A stretch of DNA of 64,000 nucleotides, from positions 303,044,998-303,108,997 of the forward strand of contig NC_090319.1 in assembly GCF_040869045.1 (NCBI RefSeq), read 5' to 3'. Source of the stretch: Eurosta solidaginis. Taxonomy: Eukaryota; Arthropoda; Insecta; Diptera; Tephritidae. The translations under genes were made by a program, and so were the position numbers. The notes below the pieces were generated by a model. The model was not told the origin of the DNA, did not search any database, and saw nothing but the letters and a program-made list of their open reading frames with translations. Below, piece after piece: positions 33,350-45,484 of this stretch. The stretch's first letter is position 1. Each line of letters opens with the position of its first letter.

Positions 33350-33530
33350 TTGTTTTTGTAGCATTGCTTCATCACATCCAATAGGTGCGGCCACTTACAA
33401 ATTGTCATCAATATCGTCTAACGGAAGTGCCAGGAAACTTGGAGTTTCAAAATGGGTAGACCAGTAAGAAAGGGGTGCTAGAGGCCTTGGTTTCATATTG
33501 AGATCGAAAAAATGGTGGTTTTATGTGGTT
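33350..33530 (-). mobile_element. Jockey-like element 3' fragment (E3)
   Basis: CCAATAGGTGCGGCCACTTA, then TTGTCATCAATATCGTCTAA and CGGAAGTGCC match the 3' ends at 50230-50310 and 47400-47480. Untranslated end plus a few codons only. Confidence 0.6.
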
Positions 33531-33562
33531 ATATGTTACAGATAGAACATACCTTATGTAGA

Positions 33563-34343
33563 AACAAGTAAATTTTGGCACAGCCGAAGACCTCATACCT
33601 TTCATAAATGGAACTGATGATGTGCGTAGAAATTTCAAAAATTTACTAAATCTGATCGATCGGTCCCATATATATAATACTAGCAGACCCGGCAGAAGTT
33701 GTTCTGCCTTAAATTTGGTCTATCTGCATACATTTTAATAAGATTTTCCGTCTAACTCTGCCATCGGGTCCATGTTTTGGCCTATATCTCGCGACCCTAG
33801 TCACCCGGTATCAAAGTACTCATTATATAAACCTTCCCCGTGAAAAAATACATATATATGCCAAATTTCATAATAATCGTTCCAGTAGTTTTTGAGTTCA
33901 TCGATGACATATATACAAACATTATTTCTTGTATATATAGATATACTACCGATCTTAACGATTTTTTCAGACAACCTCATTCAGTAGGCCTCATATGTCA
34001 TATCCCTGTGAAATTTCAATCATTTAGGTATAAATGAGGTATAAATGGCAAAAACCCGTTTTTTTCAAAAATCGGTCGCTTACGAAAAATGATATTTTGG
34101 ACACCCAATTAAACCAGATCATCAAATTTAATCAAGATATCTTATAAATTGAGGGACTAATTTGCTTTCAAACAGACATACGGACAAATGGTCAGACGGA
34201 CATGGCTAAATAAACTCAGCTAGGCATTCTATTCATTTCGGAATGCTTATTGGTGACTCTATATCTTATCCTTTAAAAACTTGCAATTTTGAAGTTCGTG
34301 ACGAAATTAATATACCATTTCATTTTCATGAAAGGTGTAAAAA
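33563..34343 (-). repeat. F2 family non-coding element, copy b (interrupted)
   Basis: The 3' end is at 33563 (AACAAGTA, then CAGCCGAAG), and the 5' end folds imperfectly at 34313-34339 (TACCATTTCAT / ATGAAAGGTGTA). It contains GACGGACATGGCTAAATAAA near 34195. A Helitron-like terminus is inserted at 33680. Compare copy a at 45604-46568. Confidence 0.7.
33680..33960 (-). mobile_element. Helitron-like 3' fragment with perfect terminal hairpin
   Basis: On the minus strand the end reads GGCAGAACAACTTCTGCC, then GGGTCTG and CTAG. The hairpin has a perfect 7 bp stem and 4-base loop (33691-33708), and the CTAG end is at 33680-33683. The insert lies inside an F2 element. The inner boundary near 33960 is approximate. 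Only non-coding 3' sequence is present. Confidence 0.75.
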
Positions 34344-35153
34344 TCTGAGAGTGCTTTGGTACTCCAATTGTTTGACATTGATGCTGGATCTACTTAGCTT
34401 TATATATATGTAGGTCGACATTTTCGAACTACGTCTGATATATTGAAGTCCGAAAACTACTAAATATCTAATTGAAAGAAAATGATCGCTGTAGAGTTTT
34501 GTAATGCCTCTTGTGGTTCCAAACTTGGATTGGTAGCTACGAAACCGTTTGAGTTATTCAGATCGATGCATAACTCCCTTGCGTGCTATGTTTCATACAA
34601 ATATACAAACGGATTTTGGTCCTCTTTGGGCCTCCTAAATCATTTAAAAATTGTATTTTGGCGCCACATGCTGTATTTCTAATGAGCGCCTTTTTTTAGC
34701 GCATCGTGCCAGTATGTCCTATTATCTTTATGAAAGGTTTGAAAAGTGGGCGTGGATATCGGTCGCTTTCTCAGACTTTCCATTGAAAATTGAAACTAAA
34801 GCAAAAGCTATACAACAAATTCTATAAAATATTTCCGTTCTATATACTAGAAGGTTTGTTTGAACCCCATATACGTACAACTTGAAAGCTACTCAGCTTA
34901 TCTAACAATGACTGTATTCGTACAAAAATAAAACAATCGATGTTCCAGCAACCCGAAGTTGGGCTAGGGCGGTGACCTAGAGCACATTCGACATGGTCAT
35001 ATCAAATCATTTTCGAGATTTTTATGTAGTATCTTAATGGTGATAGTTTTCGGTACGTATCAGATCTACATATTTCCCCCAGAAATAGTTCCGTCCTTTA
35101 TGATGCAGCAAACTCTTCTTATAATCAGTACTTGGCATTAATATACTAATAAA
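34344..35153. other. Unassigned stretch
   Basis: One GGGCGTGG motif (near 34748) hints at further F1/F2-like debris. No gene recognised; the 66-codon frame at 34482 has no domain. Confidence 0.4.
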
Positions 35154-36917
35154 ATAAGTAAGGAAGGCTAAGTTCAGGTGTAACCGAACATTACATACTC
35201 AGCTGAGAGATTTGGAGACAAAATAAAGGAAAATGCCCTGGAATGTGTTTGTAGGTGACATGGGTTTCAAATGGAAGGTATTAAAGATTATTTTAAAAGG
35301 GAGTGCGCCATAGTTCTATATGTGGACGCAGTTTCAGGATATCGCCATAAAGGTGGACCAGGGTGACTCTAGAAAGTGTGTTTTATGATATGGGTATCAA
35401 AGGTGTTATTGAGTGTTTTCAAAGGGAGTGGGCCTTAGTTCTATAGGTGGACGTCTTTTCGAGATATCACCATAAAGGTGGACCTGGGGTGACTCTAGAA
35501 TGTGTTGTACGATATGGGTATCAAATTAAAGGTATTAATGAGGGTTTTAAAACGGAGTGGCCCTTATTTGTATATGTGAAAGTGTTTTCGGGATATCGAC
35601 CAAAATGTGGACCAGGGTGACTCAGAACATCTTCTGTCGGGTACCGATAATTTATTTATATATGTCATACCACGAACAGTATTCCTACCAAGATTCAAAG
35701 GGCTTTTGATTTTCTTCTACTTAATATGGTAGGTGTCACTTCCATTTTACAAAGTTTTTTCTAAAGTTATATTTCGTGTCAATAAAACAATCCAATTACC
35801 TTACCATGTTTCATCTCTTTTTTCATATTTGGTACAGAATTATGGCATTTTTTCATTTTTCGTAATTTCGATAGCGAAAAAGTTGGCGTGGTCATAGTCG
35901 GATTCCGGCCATTTTTTATACCTAGATAAAGTGAGTTCAGATAAGTACGTGACCTAAGTTTAGTAAAGATATATCGCTTTTTCTCAAGTTATCGTGTTAA
36001 CGGCCGAACGGAAGGACAGACGGTCGACTGTGTATAAAAACTGGGCGTGGCTTCAATTGATTTCACCCATTTGCACAGCAAACAGTTACCGTCATAGAAT
36101 CTATGCCCCTACCAAATTTCACAAGGATTGGTAAATTTTTGTTCGACTTATGGCCTTAAAAGTATTCTAGACGAATTAAATGAAAAAGGGCGGACCCACG
36201 CCCATTTTGAAATTTTCTTTTATTTTTGTATTTTGTTGCACCATATCATTATTGTAGTTGAATGTTGACATAATTTACTTATATACTGCAAAGATAATAA
36301 ATTTTTGTTGAAATTTGACTTAAAAAAATTTTTTTTCAAGTGGGCGTTTTCGTCATTCGATTTTTCTAATTTTTATTTAGCACACATATAGTAATAGGAG
36401 TAACGTGCCTGCCAAAGGTCATCCTGATATCTTCAAATAAAAAAAAATAAAAATTACAGCTTGCAAAATTACCTTCTTTTAAAAGTGGGCGGTGCTACGC
36501 CCATTGTCCAAAATTTTACTAATTTTCTATTTTGCGTCATAAGATCAATGCGCCTACCTAGTTTCATCGCTTTATCCGTCTTTGGTAATGAATTATCGCA
36601 CTTTTTCGGTTTTTCGAAATTTTCGATATCGAAAAAGTAGGCGTGGTTGTAGTCCGATTTCGTTCATTTTAAATAGCGATCTGGAATGAGTGCCCAGGAA
36701 CCTACATACCAAATTTCATCAAGATATCTCACAATTTACCCAAGTTATCGTGTTTACGGATGGACGGACAGACGGATGGACATGGATAAATGAATTTCTT
36801 TTTTCGCCCAGATCATTTTGATATATAGAAGTCTATATCTATCTCGATTAGTTTATGCCGTTACGGATTACCGTTATGCGAACAAAGTCAATATACCCTG
36901 TGAGCTGATTATAAAAA
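35154..36917 (-). repeat. F1 family non-coding element, copy d
   Basis: 3' end at 35154 with the near-perfect stem-loop GTTCAGGTGTAACCGAAC. CCACGCCC/GGCGTGG motifs near 35885, 36044, 36196 and 36641, and TTTCGATATCGAAAAAGTAG near 36620. The 5' end is damaged: about 20 bp of the terminal hairpin (the CTGCTCAG part) is deleted at 36903. Confidence 0.85.
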
Positions 36918-38510
36918 CTGTGCTTATTCTTCCGGAAGTTTGGGGATCTTTTTATGATTAATTATATTTTTTCCTGTTATTCTTCGTTCAGTATAGAAGA
37001 AAAAAATACAGATAAACAGCCACTTTAAAAAAATAAAAAAATAAAATAAAAAATAAAAAAAATCAAATCGCAGTTGCATTAAATCAACAAATAACTGAAG
37101 TTTAAAGCGAACTTTAAAGCTTTGAATTGAACTGAGTTTTCAATTCAACAATATTAGTTATGCAGGAAGCTGTTCTGTTATGTCTGTTTTTGTTTTTTGT
37201 TTTTATAAAGTGTTCGTATCTGGGTAGTTGTGGTGCATTGATGCATGATAAACGCATTCATATATCTTATGGTGCAGGCAAAACGATTATTGCTTTCCAA
37301 ATCGTAATGAAAGCTACAAAGTTATTCCACAACATAAAAAAAAAAAACTATAAATGTGAAGCCAATGGCCAAATGAGGGCATGAAATCGCGATAAATAAA
37401 TATTTTCTCAGATAAACGCGTTAACCACTTTCAAAAACGCTTTTGCAAAAAATTTAGTCACTCTTCAACGCGATGAGTCCAAAATTTAATAGCGCCAGCT
37501 TTGGGTATTAAGGTTATCGAATAAAAAAGATAGATTGTATTAAAATTGAAGCACGATGGAGAACGAAAGTTAAACGATAATTAACGAAATTAAAACTTCT
37601 GTATTCGGCACTTTATTGTAACGTTTTCTATATACCAGAACTTTCTTGGAGTTACTTAACCTATCGGAAGCCTGAGATGTAGAAAATAATGCCATCCTTC
37701 TTCAGGATCTATAAAAGTCAGCTCCCCCACAAAGTTGGTGCGCGAACTATTGGATTTGTCGGAAGGCGTCAGCAGACTTTCGAGCGATACATCCAAATCA
37801 AGCCCGATTAAGCACATTTCGGTTTCTTTTTCCAGTTTTTGTTTTCGTTCTGAATATCGAAAATGATGTGTAGACTAGGAGGCGACATTAAACTGTATGC
37901 TGATTACTGTTTTATCTTTATCTTCACTTTATATGAAAATAAAGACCATAACTTGCTTAGAACAAAACAGCCAAACAACTTCACTGATTTTATTTTTTAA
38001 ATGAGCCTGCCTCCGTTTATTAATATCTCGTCATATTACAATTTTTCTAAATCAATCGAGTAAAGAAACATAATTTGTTAAGTCAGCCTAAAAGCAAAGA
38101 CATCTCTGAATGTAACACAGAAAAACTCATTACCTGAACTCGTGAGTAGTGAAAAAGTTCACTATCTTTCCGAAGTTCCGGAGAATTTAATGGGAGAAAA
38201 ACAAAATCGAAATGGCCAAGGTAGAGATTCGAAATAGTTTCTTTACGGGACGAAATTGAAAATATGCCACTCAAGAGCACCTAACTTTGGAACTTTCTTT
38301 GTTTCATGCAGCTTATTAGATTTAAAAAAAATCTATGCCTGGATATGCGCTCAACTACCACCAATCTACTCTTGAAGACCCCACGTATTTCAAAACTAGG
38401 TTGAGTAATCTCTTTCGCAGCCTTCCTAGACGTGGGAGGTATGTGGAATAATTTAAGCCAATACACCGTTAATAACGCCCCAATCAAACGGTTGTAAACT
38501 GGTCCTTAGT
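36918..38510. other. Unassigned stretch with one short ORF
   Basis: A 74-codon plus frame at 37160-37384 begins MQEAVLLCLFLFFVFIKCSY, which looks like a signal peptide, but it has no known domain. Poly-A tracts occur near 37030. Nothing else stands out. Confidence 0.4.
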
Positions 38511-39805
38511 GTGACTGATTTCTCAGCTTTTCAACGGAAGAATATATTTTCATCGTTGAGAAAGTTTGATACCAAAAGGCACACCCATTACGGTGGTGTT
38601 CTTTTCCCAATTATATGGAACCTCCTGTCAAACCCGCTCCATAGTGATACAATCTCGGAGGAGAGAGGGGGGGAGGTTATTATGGCAAGTACTTGTGACC
38701 AAGCTCTTGCTTACAGAGGAAAATTCCTTTCGACCTTGTGTAACCTGATTCAGGTCGCATTGCGGGATGTTTCTTTGTGTTCCTCAATGCGGATTCAGCT
38801 TCAATTCCGATTAAATGGAGCCTGTCTTATACACTTAACGATGCAAACGGAAGGACAACGTCTTTCAGCGTCAAAATAAAGTGTCAGTTGCATTATACAA
38901 GTGTAAAAGGCTAATTGGCAAGATATGCGGTCTAGCTCCCAATATATGCGGGACGGACTGAGGCCGCGATAATTCGACAAATATTGCTGAATGAGGTATT
39001 GCTGTGATAGTAGCCAGGCCTGAGCAAGGCATCAAATCAGAATTAGCTGAGAAAATTGCACAGACCAAGTACAATCAACATAAGTGTTGCTCTTAGGACA
39101 ACGAAATCGAGGTGCTTCAGACTCTTTATCGTACACATTACCAGCTGGCATGATTTGGTAGCGTCAGATCGGTGCTTTGCTGCTGACTGTAGCATATGTA
39201 CCCATGGGTGTTAAATAAAATGTTGGGTTGAGTGACGGATTTTTTTCAAAGGACCATGACCTGCTACCCAGTTTTAGATTACCTAATTATTGCAACTCGT
39301 TCTAGGTAGAAGTATCATGGAAGCCACAGTTTCGATAGGAGAACACATTATGGGCAAGGAAATCTTTATTTTGAGCAACAGCTAAGCGAATAGTAAATCC
39401 CTTGGCTCTTACACTTTCAATTCTGAACTAACACTAAGCTGTCGCTGATTTCTTCAGGAGATGGCCCAACTGAACTGTGTACACTTAACAGGGAAACTAT
39501 ATTGTAGACGAAATTTCAGCAGGCAGTACACAACAAAGTCAGGTTTTCTTGACAAAAAGAACGCTTAGACCAGACCAAGATGAGATCTTAAAAGATCGCG
39601 TCCCATCTATACCCAAAGTAGGGGCACAATTTCCACATTTGCCGAAGTACTACGAGGGCATTGCCTTTTTGGTAGGCATGTAAAAAGGCTTTCAATGTGC
39701 TATTGTCGATGCATTGTAAAGATAACGCAGGGGAGGAAACGGTGGGTCACCTTATATGCAATTGCGCCGCGTTAAGTAATGACAGACAGCGCTATTACGG
39801 GGCTT
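38511..39805 (+). pseudogene. I/LOA-like non-LTR relic (RT to C terminus)
   Basis: The plus strand keeps RHTHYGGVLFPIIWNLLSNP (RT region before the YADD box) and GKFLSTLCNLIQVALRD. SVALYKCKRLIGKICGLAPN (near 38885) parallels MALYACNRMLGYTWGLSPS of copy D. At the end GHCLFGRHVKRLSM and NAGEETVGHLICNCAALSND (39640-39790) form the C-terminal Cys region. The catalytic YADD is replaced by an unrelated stretch (MASTCDQAL), and frames change often. Directly followed by a SINE-like repeat. Confidence 0.75.
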
Positions 39806-39807
39806 AG

Positions 39808-40075
39808 AATATACTCGCGGCAGATATGCCTGTCGTAAGGCGCGACTAAAATACTCCAATGATGGAAAGCGTAGCGAAACCCTTTTGAGGGGTTTTGCCA
39901 GTGCAATTTATAGCTTCACCAATCCAATTATCAATCTCACCTACCTGTGGCGAATCATGTTTCTTTAGCAGCAGAGGCTCTGGTGACCCCAAGTTCCATG
40001 GAACTATGGAGTGGGGAGAGGGATAATATAGAAGGTTCAATGTGCGGCGGTGTCGTTATCGCTACAACAACAACA
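39808..40075 (+). repeat. SINE-like repeat ending in (CAA)n, copy 3
   Basis: Shares GAATATAC.CGCGGCAGATATG, CTGTCGTAAG.CGCGACTAAAA and the end TTATCGCTACAACAACAACA with copies 1 and 2. It has lost the first 20 bp or so. A small inverted repeat (AACCCTTTTGAGGGGTT) occupies the middle. Confidence 0.75.
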
Positions 40076-41087
40076 TTAAAAAGAAAGCGCTGTCTGGGGT
40101 TGTCTTTCTGAATAATGTAGACTAGTTCGTGGATTACGACATCAAAACGACTTGGCAGATAAAGTATCAGGCCTTTCGAATGGCTCGAAGAGGAGGGCGT
40201 GTTTTTATATTATCACAACGGGTCTCCTAACACTAGCCTTTGTGTGCTTGCGCGACAGCCACTTCAACGTCAATTAACATAATCGCTATAGTCTTATTTA
40301 CTGACGTATTTACCCAATGAAGGCAATTTTTGGAGCGCTCAATTATACCAATTAAAGTTTAACGAACAAATATAACTCTGTCACAGGATCTTATAAAGTT
40401 ACAACAACAATAATTGATGTGTTTCATATTCGTAAATGATTTGCAAGAAAAATCGCAATTTAACTGCTTCCATTTCATTGCTCACCGCTGTGTTTGCCCA
40501 CCAATGTTTTTCAACAATTTAAAGTACACAAATATGTTGAGTGTTGATAATTAGTGGGGCAATCGCATTAGCAGTCAGCATCAATTGTTGGTGTAAAATT
40601 CAATTGCTGCAAGAATTGAGTTAAATAAAAACCATACAGCAACAACAATAAAGAAGAAAATAAAAACTGAGTGTAGAATAAAGGAAGTAAAAAATAAAAA
40701 AAGGAAACGGAAAGGGGGAAAAATGCTAACCGAAACAAAAAGATTAAGCAAAACAAGTTGGTAATTGGAGTATTGGAAAATAGCGGAGAATGCGGAAACA
40801 CAAACTTTGGATAAAGCGCAATACGAAGCTGACCATAAAACTCCAAACCAATCGAGCAGATGTCGAGATGCAAACACATTTAATGTACGTAAGACCGACT
40901 CGTTTAATTCGATGTTTAGTTTGTTGGCCGCCTGTCTAAGGAGAAGGCGGTTCGTTGGGCGGCGGGCGTTGCGGCTTTGGTGTGACGAAAAAAGAAAACA
41001 ATTGCCGCTATTGACTTTTTTATATTTACCTATCATTTCTAGACTCTTTTTTTGTGCTTTCATTTTTCCTCTCCACAATTTAATGTC
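40076..41087. other. Unassigned stretch
   Basis: Overlapping frames on both strands at 40568-41139 (up to 180 codons) have low-complexity Phe/Leu/Ser composition on one strand and no domain on the other. I regard them as chance. Confidence 0.45.
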
Positions 41088-41090
41088 TAA

Positions 41091-41315
41091 AGCTGGAGAC
41101 ATTGGTGCTTTATCGGTAATCATATCGGTAACCTTTTAACAGCTGATTCGACCAACCTTATGAGAATCAATGCAATCGATTATTGGTGCCGCTAAAGTCG
41201 TAACCGTATCGTAGCCAACCAATTGGTTTTTGGTTTACCGTCGTAACGATAAACAGTTGATTACTTTAGGGATACGGATACAGCGATACGACATACGGCA
41301 CCAATGACTCCAGCT
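41091..41315. mobile_element. 225 bp MITE with TAA duplication
   Basis: The left end AGCTGGAGACATTGGTGC and right end GCACCAATGACTCCAGCT are inverted copies with one mismatch. Both are flanked by TAA (41088-41090 and 41316-41318). The 3 bp TAA duplication suggests a PIF/Harbinger-type mover. The interior is non-coding, with many CGTAACGATA/TATCGT words. Confidence 0.72.
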
Positions 41316-43376
41316 TAAGGCGTATTTGATGGAGATCGAGTTGATGTTGTGTGTGTGTGTGTGTGCGTGTGACAAGGCGAAATCTGTATATGGTAAGCTT
41401 TTCACCGATATCCTATATATGTATGTACAAATAGCTTTCAATAATCACTTGAAGCAATTTGTGGTTTGCATTTCGTAATGGCTTATCTGCCACAGATCTG
41501 GTAGTTATTTCTTTTTCTTTACTCACATTTCGCTTTTGGGCTTTGGGCGATATTAATGAAATAAAAGTGGTTAGAATGAATAAATCGATTGAGGGCATCA
41601 AATTAAGGAAGAATTGGGTTTTTTAATTGAACTATGGACTTCTCGTAATGTAGACAAGGAATATTCTCAAAATCTAGGATGTTTTTAAGCTATTGCATAG
41701 ATTTTATCGCGGGCTTGGCGACTAAATCAAAAAAACCGTAACGGATGTTTGTCAAAAAAGATCCGAAAAGGCTCGAAAAGGTTCGTAAAGGTTCGGTATT
41801 AGCAACAGGCCAAATACATAAAATTGGATCTCTATCATAAACAGCGGCGGGCACCACTACATTTACACGGTTACCAAATTGAGAATGTGTTATTAAATAC
41901 GAACGCGTAGCGAGCACGAAAGAAAAATCAATTATTTATTTAGTTTGATTTCAATGCTTGAACGGTGAACATGTGTTATACGCACACTTTGGTACTCCGT
42001 TTTAAGCGCGCGTGCGACACTTCCTCACAGTACGCCCATCAAAATCAAACTCATAGTGTACAAGTCCAAGTGTGTTGACTTCTTTCTGACAGGCACTCGC
42101 TTAACGGCATAACGGGAAAATCTGGGTTGCCATTGTTGTTTCGGTTGAAAACGGTCAATTAGGGTTCTGTGCAGAGACGTAAAAGATTGAGACAAAGTGT
42201 TGCTCCTGTTCCACAGCATTCTAATTTTATATCATGGCGAAAAGTGTTCAATTCAGAGTTATTGATTTTCATTAAAAGTTTAATTTGTTACGGAGGGTTA
42301 CTCCTTTAAGTGTAAAAAGCAGAGAAAACGTAGAGTTTTCCAAATTATTGTGAAAAACTTTTTACTTTGAATTTCTGTACCCAAGTTCACTATATTTGTG
42401 TAACACAAGAATCTGGAAATCAATTCCTTAACTATGAAAAACTGAAAAATGTACACTTATTGAAAACTCATTTGCACACACAATTTACACTTTGAATTTA
42501 ATTGTGTTTTATGCACAAAACTTTGAAACTAAAAACAAAATTTTCATTTGTCAGAAAAAATAAAGAAAATACGGCCTGATTTAATGAACTATTCTTGTAT
42601 TTCGTTAGTTTTTTTAAATATAATTCACACACTTACACTAGTATTGAAACCTTATTGGCTCCCTCGAAAAAAATATAAGAGAAAATACATTGAAAATATA
42701 ATAGTTTCATCTAGGAGTTTGATTTGTTTGCACTTTCAGCACCATTTTATTTGCAGGAGACTTTCGCAGCTACAAAAATTAAAGCGGATTTACACAGATG
42801 CTTTGGTTGTGTTGCATTCATTAATTCATCTGTCGGGCGAAGTATCGAAAAATTTACATAAATGCTTTGGTTGCGTGCCTACGTTTTGACAACGCCATAC
42901 TAAAAACAATGAAACGCCGTACGTTATCTTTGCTTTAAAGCGACCAAAGCGTTTATATAATTTTGCCCTTATGCATTTGTGTAAACAGCCTTAGAAATGA
43001 AATGTTTCCATGTTACACGTGTGGTGCTTTATATTGTGACTCTAATTTAAATAAATTTTGCTTTCCGTATGTTTTCGCATTGTTGCAGGCTACAAATCTT
43101 CTAGTATTCTTATTTCCGCGGAAATATATGCAACTATTTCATCTGTAAATACTACAAAGTTTTATGGAACTATCAAATGCAACTCAGCTTGAAGTACTCT
43201 TACGTACCAAAAATGCAACTCTAGACCTGAGATTTGCATCAGGTGAGCGAGGCTGTTTGTAGTTTTGAAGTTTATCGCTTAGTTGACACACTTCTATAGT
43301 TACACTATGATCAAACTAAAAGAGCTGTCGTTGATTTTCACGAAGTAGCCCTTGTGCTATCGCTTATCGTATACCA
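41316..43376. other. Unassigned stretch
   Basis: A (GT)n tract at 41347-41371. Short frames only. Paired words TTTACACAGATGCTTTGG / TTTACATAAATGCTTTGG near 42790 and 42853 are a small local duplication about 63 bp apart. Confidence 0.45.
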
Positions 43377-43566
43377 TGACGGAACGATACAAGGTGGCAG
43401 CATGGTGACATACCTACAAACGTAGATAAAAGTTCCATGTACATTGTTTTTGTAAATTCGATGGACAAATGTCAAAATGGTACTGCGACGAAAGTTGATG
43501 TATGAAATCAAATAAAAAAAGTTTATAATCAGCTGTCCCATGCTGCCACCTTGTATCGTTACGCCA
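43377..43566. mobile_element. 190 bp inverted-repeat element
   Basis: ACGATACAAGGTGGCAGCAT (43384-43403) and its perfect inverse (43540-43559) lie at the two ends of a perfect 22 bp arm. Similarity continues a few bases outward (ATGACGGA / TACGCCAT). I see no clear target duplication, so the class is open. Confidence 0.65.
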
Positions 43567-44284
43567 TGTTGTATACATATATGGTCGCTTACAAGCCAAA
43601 CTAATAAAACCGCACTACGTTTTTTTAGCGCACGCAAACAACCGGCGTTTTTTGCCCAAACCCAAATAAGCATGCGTTGCGACAATGTAAAGCATGTGTG
43701 CAAACGTCAAATCTAAATGTCACGCAGAACAGAGATTGGAAATCGAGTTAGGTTTTCACGCAGCAAATTCAATTTGAGTTGCTCTCATACAAGTTGTATG
43801 TGCATGAGACATTTTTGACAGAAAATGACTTGCGTGCGTTTATATTAGGTTGGCTTGTTTTTTCTTTGGTTATAAGATCACTTTTCATAAAATTAGAGAA
43901 AAGTACATAAAAAAAAAAATAAAAATAAAAATAATCATAATAGAAACAAATTTGCGTTAAAACAATTATAATAAGTATAATTATAGTAGTTACTGACTTG
44001 TCAAAAAAATAATGCTGTAAAAGCACCTGAAAATTTGATTCTGAATAATCGTTAATATAGAATTAGATTTCCGAAAAGTTAGAAACGAATCAGAACGAGC
44101 TGCAAATGCAATGCATTGAGAGAAAATTGCAATAGCCGATGATAGTGCCGTGACTTTTTAATTTTATTGATTTATTTAAAAAAATTAAATTACATATTTT
44201 AAATTCTTTATTTAGATTGAAACACAATGGAATAGTGCCCTCACACACAGATTCTTTGAACGAATTTGAAATAAAAAAAAAATA
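43567..44284. other. Unassigned AT-rich stretch
   Basis: A-rich tracts near 43905-43935 and short frames without domains. Confidence 0.45.
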
Positions 44285-44645
44285 AATAAATAAATGTAAG
44301 GCGCGATAACCTCCGAAGAGATCTAAGGCCAAAATTCTTTTCCAATTTGCGTCGTGCTCCTCTTGATTTTCCCTACAAATTGGCCGGACGGGACCCACAT
44401 GTTTTATGCTGACTCCGAACGGCATCTGCAAGGCAGATGAGTTTTCACTGAGAGCTTTTCATGGCAGAAATACACCCGGAGCGCTTGCCAAACACTGCCG
44501 AGGGGCGACCCCGCTTAGAAAAATTTTCTTCTAATTTAAAAACCTTATTTCTAAAATGTTGATGTTGCTTTTCCCGGGGTGCGAACCCAGGGCATACGGT
44601 GTGGTAGGCGGAGCACGCTACCATCACACCACGATGGCCATTGCA
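44285..44645 (-). repeat. tRNA-derived SINE, copy 1
   Basis: On the minus strand it begins GGCCATCGTGGTGTGATGGT and AGCGTGCTCCGCCTACC (tRNA-like head). The promoter B box follows as GGGTTCGCACCCCGGG (near 44573-44588). It runs on to GGAGGTTATCGCGCCTTACA and a TTTATTTATT tail. The head resembles a tRNA with A and B boxes recognised by RNA polymerase III. A second full copy with a clear target duplication lies at 57657-58021. Confidence 0.85.
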
Positions 44646-44790
44646 ATTTTCACAATAAAGAACATCGTTAGCATCCATATATAAAAAATCGATAACTTTT
44701 TGATAACAAATCGATATTTGTTCGATGCCAAATCGATAAATTTTCAATAATAAGGAGATACTTCGACGATAACACGGGTCAATACAAAAT
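44646..44790. repeat. CGATAA-rich degenerate repeat, copy 3
   Basis: ATCGATAACTTTTTGATAAC, AAATCGATATTTGTTCGATG and ATCGATAAATTTTC in close succession, as at 12.2 and 18.2 kb. Confidence 0.6.
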
Positions 44791-45067
44791 TTGACTTTGA
44801 CTTCAAAGCGTTAAATTTCAATTCTTTAGGTCGTAATTTGACGAAAAAAAAATATATGTGGCATGAAAAAGTTTGCTTTCCTATTTAGGAAACCGCTTGA
44901 ACGAAATTTTTCAAAATCTGTAGTTTTAATTTTTACTTGAAAATGAAACAACTCAAATAAATGTTTTTATTAAGTTTAAATATCGAAATAACTTAAATGA
45001 TTTAAAAATGTACACTTTTACTTTTTCTTTTATGTTCATAGTTATTTCTTTGTTCATAGTCTCCCAT

Positions 45068-45325
45068 CATGTTTTCATTATATTGGCCTTGATAACGTTG
45101 TTCGAAGAAGAGCCTAAAAGCTCGGCTTTATTTTTTGGTAAATTGAAATCTCTAATCAAATCATTAAGTAGCGATTCAGTAGCGATGAAATTGTGTTTTG
45201 GTTGTTCTGGTGTCGGTAAAAACTCCTTATCGGCATTGCTTTTATAAGAACTAAGAGACGATCCACTTCTCTGCGATAATTTTTTCGGTGTCTCTGGTAC
45301 TGGTCGTGTCAGAAAAAAGATATTT
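45068..45325 (-). pseudogene. Open coding island with LLNDLIRDFNLPKNKAELL motif
   Basis: About 80 codons open on the minus strand without an ATG. The frame reads VPETPKKLSQRSGSSLSS, FLPTPEQPKHNFIATESL, LLNDLIRDFNLPKNKAELLG, SSSNNVIK, then a stop at 45068. I recall the motif 'LNDLxRDLxLPKxxAELL' from uncharacterised arthropod proteins present in many copies, probably element-encoded. The function is unknown. It could be an exon or a relic. The plus-strand frame at 45008-45247 is its shadow. Confidence 0.45.
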
Positions 45326-45484
45326 TTTTTTTCATTTTGTTTATAATAAAACAGAAAATCATGAAATAAACCTTAGGACAAAGAACAAACAATTTTTTTT
45401 GTAGAGTCGTGTAATAAACAGATCATACTTTGATAGGATGAAAAATCGGTAATAAAAACTGCCCCATAACTTCGTATTAGACAA

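Noticed and set aside
40568..41139. Long overlapping ORFs (180 and 124 codons) as a host gene
   Set aside because: Both strands are open over the same bases, composition is hydrophobic low complexity, and no domain is visible.
44555..44640. Functional tRNA gene
   Set aside because: It is the tRNA-like head of a SINE; the sequence runs on into the SINE body and does not fold as a complete tRNA with a proper acceptor end.
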